Shown here piece after piece: positions 57,695 through 64,000 of a stretch of 64,000 bases of DNA (positions are counted from its first letter, which is position 1; each line of letters opens with the position of its first letter). The DNA lies in the NCBI RefSeq assembly GCF_023544465.1, contig NZ_JALPVL010000013.1, positions 1-64,000 on the forward strand. Direction: 5' to 3'. The translations under genes and the position numbers were made by a program. This DNA is from Paractinoplanes maris (GTDB lineage: Bacteria; Actinomycetota; Actinomycetes; Mycobacteriales; Micromonosporaceae). The notes under the pieces were generated by a model that worked only from the letters and a program-made list of their open reading frames with translations, was not told where the DNA came from and ran no database searches.

Positions 57695-60394
57695 TCAGTA
57701 GCGGAACTTGTGCTGGGCGCTTCGGCGGTTGATCCAGGCGGGGAGCTCGTCGAGGTGGTCGCGGTGGGGGAGGCGGTCGATCGCGTCCTGAGTTTCTGTG
57801 ACGTTCTGCAGGGTGAGGACGAAGCCCTGGACCAGGCGGTCCGCGCGCAGGTCGCGGTAGGTGGCCTCGACCAGGACCTGGCTGTGGTCGGGGCGGCGGA
57901 GAGCGCAGAACATCGTGCCGTCGCCGCCGGTGGCCAGCGCCCGGCGGATCTGGCCGCGGTCGTCCGGGTGCACCAGGTCCTCCAGAGTGGCCAGGGGGGA
58001 CAGCTTCTCGTCACCCAGCAGGTCGTGCAGGGCGGGGCTGGCGTAGCGGATGCGCTGATCGTCGTCGAGAACGAGCATCAGGTCGGCGGTGTTGCTGATC
58101 ACAGCGCGCAGGTAGAGGTCGCTGTCGCGGCGGCCCACGGCCTCGACCAGGCTGATGCGGTCGAGCGCCAGGGCCGCTTGTCCGGCCAGGACCTCGAGGG
58201 CGTCGTGGGCGGCGGTCAGGGCCTCGCGGCGACCGGTCAGGACCAGGGCGCCGCCGCTCGGCCGGGCTACCGCGAGCGGCTCCAGCCAGAGGGGGCAGAC
58301 CAGCGTCGTCTGCTCCTGGCTCAGTCCGTTCGTGGTGCCGGTGGTGACCGCGTCCCGCCGGCGGCCGCGGTGGTTCCGGTGCTCGGCGGCCCGCGCGCGG
58401 AGCGATGAGACGAAACGGGCGATCCGGCGGTGAGAGCTGAACCACCGGACGCGCCTCACCGCTCGCGAAAGTCCTGATCTCCCAGCGCTCAACGGCTTTT
58501 CGCCGGCCAGGTCGGTGCTGCTGGGTGAATCGGGCGCAGCTTGGCCGGACAGCCCGGTGTTGCTCGACGCGGCGTGACTGGTCGGTGTGGTGCTGTCAGG
58601 CGTGCCGGGCGCGGCGTGGCCGTGCGGCTGGGTGCTGCCGGATGTGCCGGCCGCGGCGTCGTCGGGCCGTGGGCTTCTACCAGGCCTGCCGGGCGCGGCG
58701 TGGTTGGTCGGTGTGGTGCTGTCAGGCGCGCCGGACGCGGCGTGGCCGGGCCGCTGGGTGCTGTTGGATCCGTCGGCTGCGGCGTCGCTGGGCGCGTGGG
58801 TGCTACCAGGGGTGCCGGGCGCGGCGTGGTTCGACGGTTCGGTGCTGTCCGGCGTGCCAGGTGCGGCGTGAGCGGGCCGCTGGGTGCTGCTTGATCCCCC
58901 AGCCCCGGCGTCGCTGGGCGGTTGGGTGCTGTCAGGGGTGCCGGGCGCTGCGTCGCCGGGCGGCTGGGTGCTGCTGGGTCCGCCGGGCGCGGCGTGATTG
59001 GACGGCTTGGTGCTGCTCGGGGAGCCCAGCGCGGCGTGGTTGGACAGTCGAATTCTGCTAGGCGTGCGGGGCGCGGTGTGGCCTGGTGGCTTGGTGCTGC
59101 TAGGCGTGCCTGCTTCGGCGTGACCGGGTGTCTTGGCGCTGCTGCCGAGGTCGGGTGTGGTGTGGCTGGGCGGTTGAGTGCTGCCCGCGTCAGGTGTGGT
59201 GTGGCTGGGTGGCCGAGTGCTGCCCGGTGTGGCTTGGCTGGGCGGTGTGGTGCCGCTGTGCCGGGCGCCGCTGTGGGGTGGGATGCGGTCGGAGTGGGTG
59301 CCGTCGGGCTTGGGGGTGAGGACGTCGGGGGTGAGGACGTCGTCCGGTGGGAAGGGGCGGGCGGTGGAATTGATCGTGGTGGTGGGGGCGGCGGCCCACC
59401 AGCTGCGGGGGCGGCGGCCCGTGGGGACGGGGGGCAGCGGGATGGTGGCCAGCTGGCGGTCGTCGGCGGCGAAGACGACGCTGCGGAGGGCGCCGGCGGG
59501 GATGAGGGCGGCCACGCCGGCTCGGACGGCCTCGTCCACGGCGGGGATGTCGGCCGCCGAGACCAGGTCGGCGCTGGCGCTTCGCAGGCCTCGTTCGCGG
59601 GCCAGGGCGTGGCTGTTGAGGGTGACCGAGTCGGCCAGGCGGGTGATCGTCAGGGTCAGGGTGATCGCGCCGGCGATGGCGATCGGGACACCGTCGCGGA
59701 CTGTGCCGTCCAGGGCCTCGATCAGCAGCACGATCGGCGGGGTGGCGACCGAGGCGCCGAGCAGCGCGGCCCAGCGGCCGCGCCACCGGGCCAGGGCCGG
59801 CGGCATCGGCTGGGTCAGCCGCACCATCGACGGGTGCAGGGCCGCCAGCCCCCACGCGATGTAGAGGACCCGGTAGCCGGACTCGGCGGCCTCGCTCTGG
59901 AACAGCGGGAACAGAACGTCACCGGCCAGCAGGCCGATCGAGCCGGCCAGCAGCAGCAGCGCCGACACGTTGCGGCCGGTCGCCAGGTTGAGGCGCAGCG
60001 CGACCGCTGTCAGCAGCAGCGAACCGATCACATCGGACGGCGACAGGCGCGTCCAGGGGCCGTTGTCGGCGATCACGAAGACCCACACGACCAGCAGCGC
60101 CGAACAGGTGAAGGCGAGCAGGTCGATCAGGCGGGCCCGGTCGACCAGCACCGAGCCGCCCTCGGTGAACCGCAGCATCGCCCCGGCCACAAGCACAAAC
60201 ATCGCCAGATAACAACCGGTAGCCACAGCCATGACATCGAAGGCGTAGAAAACGTCACCGACTGCTAATGCTGCTACCGCCCCGGCCAGCAGGAGCCATG
60301 GCCCGGAGCGGGCGGGCCGATGCCACCGCAGTCCGACGATGATCGCCGTGCAGCTGCCGAGACCCAGGAGAATCCATTCGATTGCCCTTGACAC
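57695..60394 (-). CDS. 9-TM / GAF / PAS protein with repeat array inserted in the GAF domain
   Basis: An 899-residue membrane protein. Residues 1-~260 form about nine membrane segments. A GAF-like domain begins (ADIPAVDEAVRAGVAALIPA, ~275-325), is broken by ~360 low-complexity residues with sixteen 14-residue repeats, and resumes (TTLVCPLWLEPLAVARPSGG to ALEVLAGQAALALDRISL). A PAS domain follows (DLYLRAVISNTADLMLVLDD, FVLTLQNVTETQ). The layout matches actinobacterial TM-GAF-PAS-GGDEF-EAL proteins of c-di-GMP signalling, but the chain ends just where GGDEF would start (LDELPAWINRRSAQHKFRY). It thus lacks a catalytic output. GTG start. A role as sensor or partner protein is inference. Confidence 0.8.
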   Translation of the reverse strand: MSRAIEWILLGLGSCTAIIVGLRWHRPARSGPWLLLAGAVAALAVGDVFYAFDVMAVATGCYLAMFVLVAGAMLRFTEGGSVLVDRARLIDLLAFTCSALLVVWVFVIADNGPWTRLSPSDVIGSLLLTAVALRLNLATGRNVSALLLLAGSIGLLAGDVLFPLFQSEAAESGYRVLYIAWGLAALHPSMVRLTQPMPPALARWRGRWAALLGASVATPPIVLLIEALDGTVRDGVPIAIAGAITLTLTITRLADSVTLNSHALARERGLRSASADLVSAADIPAVDEAVRAGVAALIPAGALRSVVFAADDRQLATIPLPPVPTGRRPRSWWAAAPTTTINSTARPFPPDDVLTPDVLTPKPDGTHSDRIPPHSGARHSGTTPPSQATPGSTRPPSHTTPDAGSTQPPSHTTPDLGSSAKTPGHAEAGTPSSTKPPGHTAPRTPSRIRLSNHAALGSPSSTKPSNHAAPGGPSSTQPPGDAAPGTPDSTQPPSDAGAGGSSSTQRPAHAAPGTPDSTEPSNHAAPGTPGSTHAPSDAAADGSNSTQRPGHAASGAPDSTTPTNHAAPGRPGRSPRPDDAAAGTSGSTQPHGHAAPGTPDSTTPTSHAASSNTGLSGQAAPDSPSSTDLAGEKPLSAGRSGLSRAVRRVRWFSSHRRIARFVSSLRARAAEHRNHRGRRRDAVTTGTTNGLSQEQTTLVCPLWLEPLAVARPSGGALVLTGRREALTAAHDALEVLAGQAALALDRISLVEAVGRRDSDLYLRAVISNTADLMLVLDDDQRIRYASPALHDLLGDEKLSPLATLEDLVHPDDRGQIRRALATGGDGTMFCALRRPDHSQVLVEATYRDLRADRLVQGFVLTLQNVTETQDAIDRLPHRDHLDELPAWINRRSAQHKFRY
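58573..59245 (-). repeat. 42-bp tandem repeat array in the PAS-protein gene
   Basis: About sixteen in-frame units of 14 residues with consensus APGTPxSTxPxxHA, for example APGTPDSTEPSNHA and APGTPDSTTPTSHA. Copies have diverged but keep phase; only a few early units lack one residue. Confidence 0.9.
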
Positions 60395-60533
60395 GTCCTA
60401 CTTAGTACCAGGGCCGTAGCTGTCTGTCCACGTTGATGTATACGCTACGCAACTGCGCACCCCGAGCGGCCATCATCACCCGCAGTAGCCGGTCGGAACT
60501 CCGAAACTTTCGGGGCGGGGCCGAAAAGGGAAG

Positions 60534-61391
60534 TCAGCTGAAGACTTCCGCGACCACCCGGCCGGTCCCGGCGCCACCGTCCGCGCTCACCGCCTGCCAC
60601 CGGCCGTCCGGCGCGTGCCATTCGAGATCGCCGAAACGTACCCGTTCGAGACCCGTCGCCGAAGCGTGCGCCACGAGCCAGTGCGCATACCGCCAGCCGG
60701 CGCTCGCGCTGGTGACCTTGACGGTGAGGCGGGCCGCCTCGGTCGCCGTCGCCGACTCGGGCAGCCTCTTGCCCCAGTCGAGCCGCAGCCCCTTGGTCAG
60801 TGCAGTCGCCGCGGCCGCGCCGCGCAGCACCGGCGACCCGCTCACACTGCACTCCACGGCGCCGGTGGCCCGCCCGGTGAGCGCCCGGGCCAGCACCGCC
60901 GACTCGTCGGCCCATTTCTCGTACGCGTTGGGGTAGGCCGACCGCTGCACCCGTTGCGCCGCGTCGGTGACCCGCATCTTCTGGTAGTTCTTGACCTTCT
61001 TCAGCGACGCGTAGAACTTGTCCGCCGCGTACCTCGGGTCCTTGATCTGGTCGAAGGTGCCCCAGCCCTGGCTGGGGCGCTGCTGGAAGAGCCCGACCGA
61101 GTCGCGGTCGCCGTCGTCGAGGTTCTCGAGCTTGGACTCCTGGAACGCGGTGGCCAGCGCGATCACCACGGCCCGCTCGGGCATGCCCCGGCGCAGGCCC
61201 ACGGCCGTGATGGTCGCCGCGTTGGCCATCTGCACATAGTCGAGCGGCACCTCGCCGTCGGCCCGCACGGTGCACTCCGGACCGATCTTGGGCAGTTTGA
61301 TGGTGCCCGAGAAGGTCTGGACGACCGCGAACACACCGAGGGCACCGATGAGGGCGACAATCGCGAGCGCCACGACCGGTGACTTGCGCAC
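60534..61391 (-). CDS. Membrane-anchored lysozyme/transglycosylase-like protein
   Basis: A 285-residue protein with one N-terminal membrane segment (about 5-27) and an extracytoplasmic domain. ALATAFQESKLENLDDGDRD and SVGLFQQRPSQGWG have the look of lysozyme-fold transglycosylases: a Glu after the first helix (FQES) and a QxR..QGWG segment. DPRYAADKFYASL follows. The C-terminal ~90 residues are a second, beta-rich part. Cell wall cleavage is inferred from motif shape only; it may be a non-catalytic relative. GTG start with GGGGGTG upstream. Confidence 0.75.
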   Translation of the reverse strand: MRKSPVVALAIVALIGALGVFAVVQTFSGTIKLPKIGPECTVRADGEVPLDYVQMANAATITAVGLRRGMPERAVVIALATAFQESKLENLDDGDRDSVGLFQQRPSQGWGTFDQIKDPRYAADKFYASLKKVKNYQKMRVTDAAQRVQRSAYPNAYEKWADESAVLARALTGRATGAVECSVSGSPVLRGAAAATALTKGLRLDWGKRLPESATATEAARLTVKVTSASAGWRYAHWLVAHASATGLERVRFGDLEWHAPDGRWQAVSADGGAGTGRVVAEVFS

Positions 61392-61478
61392 TCACACCCC
61401 CAGCAGGTAGTTCGTCAGGCGACACGACCCTCAGTTCTTCAGGCGACCAGAGTAGTCAACGAAGTCACCCGATCAACG

Positions 61479-62255
61479 TCACCCTTGCGCCGTCGGAGCG
61501 CCGGGTACCCAGGCGGCGGGCCGTTTCGCCCGGAACGCGGCCACGCCCTCACGCCCCTCGGCGGAGTGGAAGTAGCCGGCCGACCGGGACGACAGCTCGG
61601 CCAGTTCGCCCCGGATCGCCGTAGGCCGGAGAAGCTGTTTGGTCCCGGCCAGCGCGAGCGGCCCGCCCAGCACGAGGCTGTCGCAGTATCCGCGGACCTT
61701 GCCGTCCAGCTCCTCGGCCGGCACGGCCGCGGTGACGAGCCCGATCTCCGCCGCCCGCACGCCGTCGAAGACGTCGCCGGTGAGGTAGAGTTCGGCCGCC
61801 GCGCGCGAGGAGAGCCGGGGCAGCACGGTCGCGCTGATCACGGCCGGGATCACGCCCAGCCGTACCTCGGAGAAGGCGAACGTCGCCTCGCGCACGCAGA
61901 CCGCGATGTCGGCCGCCGCGATCAGCCCGAGACCGCCGGCCCGGGCCGGACCGGCGACCCGCGCGACGACCGGCTTGGGGAACTCCCAGAGCGCGGCCAG
62001 CACGTCGGCGATCATCTCGGCCGGCACGCGGCCGTTCTCCCGCGCCGCGGCGGTCTCCTTGAGGTCGGCGCCCGAGCAGAAGACGGGACCGGTGTGCGAC
62101 AACACAACAGCTCGCACGGAGGTGTCGGTGAGCGCCTCGGCGAGAGCGTCGAGCAGCTCCCCCATCAGCGGAGTGGACAGGGCATTGCGGTTGGCCGGGG
62201 AGTCGAGGGTCAGGGTGGTCACCCCGGCGTCGGTGACGGTCTGGACCAGAGCCAT
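61479..62255 (-). CDS. Enoyl-CoA hydratase/isomerase family protein
   Basis: A 258-residue crotonase-fold enzyme acting on acyl-CoA thioesters. The oxyanion hole is formed by FCSGADLKE and AGGLGLIAAADIAV. The first catalytic Glu is in FSEVRLGVIPAVIS and the second in RAAAELYLTGD. VIPAVISATVLPRL resembles methylglutaconyl-CoA hydratase-type members, so leucine or isoprenoid degradation is possible. It stands alone, without other degradation genes. The start is leaderless by its -10 spacing and is divergent from hemW (36 bp). Confidence 0.92.
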   Translation of the reverse strand: MALVQTVTDAGVTTLTLDSPANRNALSTPLMGELLDALAEALTDTSVRAVVLSHTGPVFCSGADLKETAAARENGRVPAEMIADVLAALWEFPKPVVARVAGPARAGGLGLIAAADIAVCVREATFAFSEVRLGVIPAVISATVLPRLSSRAAAELYLTGDVFDGVRAAEIGLVTAAVPAEELDGKVRGYCDSLVLGGPLALAGTKQLLRPTAIRGELAELSSRSAGYFHSAEGREGVAAFRAKRPAAWVPGAPTAQG

Positions 62256-62261
62256 GGCGGA

Positions 62262-62267
62262 ACATTA
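62262..62267 (-). promoter_or_regulatory. -10 element, leaderless start of the enoyl-CoA hydratase
   Basis: TAATGT on the minus strand, 6 nt, then ATG at 62255. No Shine-Dalgarno sequence. Confidence 0.5.
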
Positions 62268-62291
62268 ACGGCCGGCGTGCACACTTGACGG

Positions 62292-63494
62292 ATGGCCGGC
62301 GCACTTCCCGATGGCGAACCCGTACCTCTGGACGGGTCTCTGCCCGCAACCGCGACGGCTCACGTCGGAAAGGACGGCTTCGCCGTCTATGTCCACGTGC
62401 CGTTCTGCGCGAGCCGCTGCGGCTACTGCGACTTCAACACCTACACGGCGAGTGAGCTCGGTGGCGGGGTCAGCCGGGAGACGTACGCCGAGACCGTCCT
62501 GCAGGAGCTGAAGCTGGCCCGGCGGACCATCGACCCGGCGCGGGTCGACACGGTGTTCTTCGGCGGCGGCACGCCGACCCTGCTTGACGCGGACGACCTC
62601 GGGCGCATCCTGCACGGGATCGACGACGCATGGGGGCTGGCCCCCGATGCCGAGATCACCACCGAGGCCAACCCGGAATCGGTCGATCCCGACTATCTGC
62701 GCCGGCTGCGCGGGCACGGCTTCAACCGGATCTCGCTGGGCATGCAGTCGGCGGCGCCGGGCGTGCTGCGCATCCTCGACCGCAAGCACACGGCCGGGCG
62801 CGCGCCGCAGGCCGCGGTGGAGGCTCGCGAGGCCGGGTTCGAGCACGTCAACCTCGACCTGATCTATGGCACGCCGGGGGAGACGGCCGACGACTTCGCC
62901 ACCTCGCTGCGCAAGGTGGTCGAGGCCGGGGTGGATCACGTCAGCGCGTACGCCCTGATCGTCGAGGACGGCACCCGGATGGCCGCCCGGATGCGGCGTG
63001 GCGAGATCCCGTACCCGTCGGACGACGTGGCCGCCGATCGTTACCTGGCCGCGGAGGCGGCGCTCAGCGAGGCCGGCTTCCGGTGGTACGAGGTCTCCAA
63101 CTGGGCCACCTCGGATGAGGCCCGCTGCCGGCACAACCTGCTCTATTGGACCGGCGCCGACTGGTGGGGTCTCGGGCCGGGCTCGCACAGCCACGTCGGC
63201 GGGGTGCGCTGGTGGAACGTCAAGCACCCGGCCGCGTACGGGAAAAGGCTCCTGGACGGGGTGTCGCCGGGGCAGGGGCGCGAGTTGCTGAGCGACGAGG
63301 ACCGCCACGTCGAGGACGTGATGCTGCGGGTGCGGCTGCGCGACGGCATCGCCCTCGACCGGGTCGACCCGGTGGGCGCCAAGCAGGCGCTGGCCAACGG
63401 ACTGCTCGACCCCCAGGCGTACGAGAGTGGCCGGCTCGTCCTGACTCTGCGTGGCCGGCTGCTGGCCGACGCCGTGATCCGCGACGTGGTGTGA
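62292..63494 (+). CDS. hemW: Radical SAM family heme chaperone HemW
   Basis: A 400-residue HemN-like protein that binds heme and a [4Fe-4S] cluster and delivers heme to respiratory enzymes. The cluster motif CASRCGYCDF (CX3CX2CX1F, about residues 39-47) has the HemW spacing. VDTVFFGGGTPTLL, GMQSAAPGVLRILDRKHTAG and NLDLIYGTPGET follow. HNLLYWTGADWWGLGPGSHS lies in the C-terminal half. It lacks the extra features of the oxygen-independent oxidase HemN. Usually followed by hrcA-dnaJ in actinobacteria; here the next gene converges. Confidence 0.94.
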   Translation: MAGALPDGEPVPLDGSLPATATAHVGKDGFAVYVHVPFCASRCGYCDFNTYTASELGGGVSRETYAETVLQELKLARRTIDPARVDTVFFGGGTPTLLDADDLGRILHGIDDAWGLAPDAEITTEANPESVDPDYLRRLRGHGFNRISLGMQSAAPGVLRILDRKHTAGRAPQAAVEAREAGFEHVNLDLIYGTPGETADDFATSLRKVVEAGVDHVSAYALIVEDGTRMAARMRRGEIPYPSDDVAADRYLAAEAALSEAGFRWYEVSNWATSDEARCRHNLLYWTGADWWGLGPGSHSHVGGVRWWNVKHPAAYGKRLLDGVSPGQGRELLSDEDRHVEDVMLRVRLRDGIALDRVDPVGAKQALANGLLDPQAYESGRLVLTLRGRLLADAVIRDVV

Positions 63495-63495
63495 C

Positions 63496-63518
63496 GCGCC
63501 GGGCCCCGTTCCCGGCGC
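63496..63518. terminator. Terminator between hemW and the DUF4870 gene
   Basis: An 8-bp stem (63496-63503 with 63511-63518) with a 7-nt loop right after the hemW stop and before the converging gene end. No T-run. Confidence 0.5.
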
Positions 63519-63527
63519 TCCCCGGCC

Positions 63528-64000
63528 CTACTTGATCAGGTTGATGGTCAGCGGGTAGTTGTACGGCTCGTTGTTGACCGCCTTCAGACCGGCGACCACG
63601 CCGAAGATGATGGAGATCAGCGCGGCGATCGGGATGATCACGAAGCCGATCACGGCGCAGGCGGTGGCCCAGCCGATCACGCCGACGATGGTCCAGACGA
63701 TCTGGAAGTTCAGCGCCTTGACCGCCTCGGTCCGCACGACCGGCGACTGGTTGCCCTTGCCGAGCAGGGCGATCAGCGGCCCGATCCAGCCGGCCAGCCC
63801 GCCGCCGAGGAACGCACCGAGCGCGCCCCCGAAGTGCGCGACCAGGATCCAGGTCTTGTCGTCCTGGCCCGGGGACGAGCCGTAACCGGGCTGGTGGCCG
63901 GGCTGCTGATAGCCGTACGGCGGTGGCGGGGTGCCGTATCCGGGCGGCGGAGCACCGTAGCCGGGCCCCGACGAGGGCGGCGGAGCAGCGTAGCCGGGCC
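63528..64000 (-). CDS. DUF4870 domain membrane protein (N-terminus outside the window)
   Basis: At least 156 residues; the 5' end lies past 64000. A Pro/Gly/Tyr-rich region (GYGAPPPGYGTPPPPYGYQQ) leads to DDKTWILVAHFGGALGAFLG, then WIGPLIALLGKG, VRTEAVKALNFQIVWTIVGV and a last hydrophobic stretch ending in NLIK. Three to four membrane segments with E.VKALNFQ in between are diagnostic of DUF4870. Function unknown. Confidence 0.92.
   Translation of the reverse strand, partial: PGYAAPPPSSGPGYGAPPPGYGTPPPPYGYQQPGHQPGYGSSPGQDDKTWILVAHFGGALGAFLGGGLAGWIGPLIALLGKGNQSPVVRTEAVKALNFQIVWTIVGVIGWATACAVIGFVIIPIAALISIIFGVVAGLKAVNNEPYNYPLTINLIK

Noticed and set aside
1..64000. Prophage, insertion sequence, integrase, tRNA gene or biosynthetic gene cluster
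   Set aside because: No transposase, integrase, phage structural gene, tRNA cloverleaf or polyketide/peptide synthase was found while reading the window; the content is core chromosome with scattered hypothetical genes.

Overview
The window is GC-rich bacterial chromosome with the gene content and order of a high-GC actinobacterium. The pairs valS-folC-DUF4233, rne-rplU-rpmA-obgE, nadD-rsfS, comEA-comEC-holA, rpsT and lepA-hemW are actinobacterial housekeeping neighbourhoods. Protein flavour (Pro/Ala-rich linkers, DUF5937 regulator, PAS/GAF/SpoIIE phosphatase, FeS-type photolyase, translational ileS T-box) suggests Micromonosporaceae, possibly an Actinoplanes relative; the genus is a guess. 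Nothing points to a prophage, IS element, CRISPR array or plasmid.

Layout. 1-260: 5S rRNA ending an rRNA operon, then two terminator hairpins. 278-5344: a small membrane protein facing valS-folC-DUF4233. 5444-9790: a giant low-complexity membrane protein with a C-terminal VOC domain, and ndk. 9801-13475: a DUF5937/ArsR-type regulator followed by an ABC-2 exporter (ATPase plus two permeases). 13535-19225: PhoD-like phosphatase, T-box-controlled ileS and an acyltransferase. 19229-21857: FeS-containing photolyase and a second membrane protein of the same family as the one at 278-940. 22024-25715: an RsbQ/RsbP-like stress signalling module with a STAS protein. 25736-28448: radical SAM/DUF2344 pair. 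28601-34860: rne, a lipoprotein, rplU, rpmA, obgE. 34917-42008: acetyltransferase, trpS with a leader-peptide attenuator, an M1 aminopeptidase, nadD-rsfS-phosphatase, a lipoprotein and a DegV protein. 42065-43926: a DUF1444-like protein and a PrmC-like methyltransferase. 43958-51909: competence-type genes comEA-comEC, an acetyltransferase, holA, a repeat-bearing membrane protein, a ribbon-helix-helix regulator and rpsT. 52068-56897: APH-like kinase, DUF4240, MOSC, lepA and a GlsB/YeaQ membrane protein. 56961-57694: a repeat-rich gap without a convincing gene. 57695-64000: a 9-TM/GAF/PAS protein whose GAF domain is split by a 42-bp repeat array, a lysozyme-like protein, an enoyl-CoA hydratase, hemW and a DUF4870 protein cut by the window edge.

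Regulation is unusually readable here. Ten start codons have a TANNNT hexamer 6-7 nt upstream, the arrangement of leaderless actinobacterial genes. ileS has a T-box whose expression platform is a hairpin hiding its ribosome binding site. trpS is preceded by a 10-codon leader peptide with one Trp codon and mutually exclusive hairpins. A small ribbon-helix-helix gene has a three-part palindrome lying across its own leaderless start codon. Several of these controls concern translation: two tRNA synthetases respond to uncharged tRNA by different mechanisms.

The least-described material is the WADHGSLA-motif membrane protein family (two members), the split-GAF repeat protein, the 1259-residue VOC protein, the candidate 107-codon ORF coupled between comEA and comEC, and the RsbQ-RsbP-STAS module with no sigma factor beside it.
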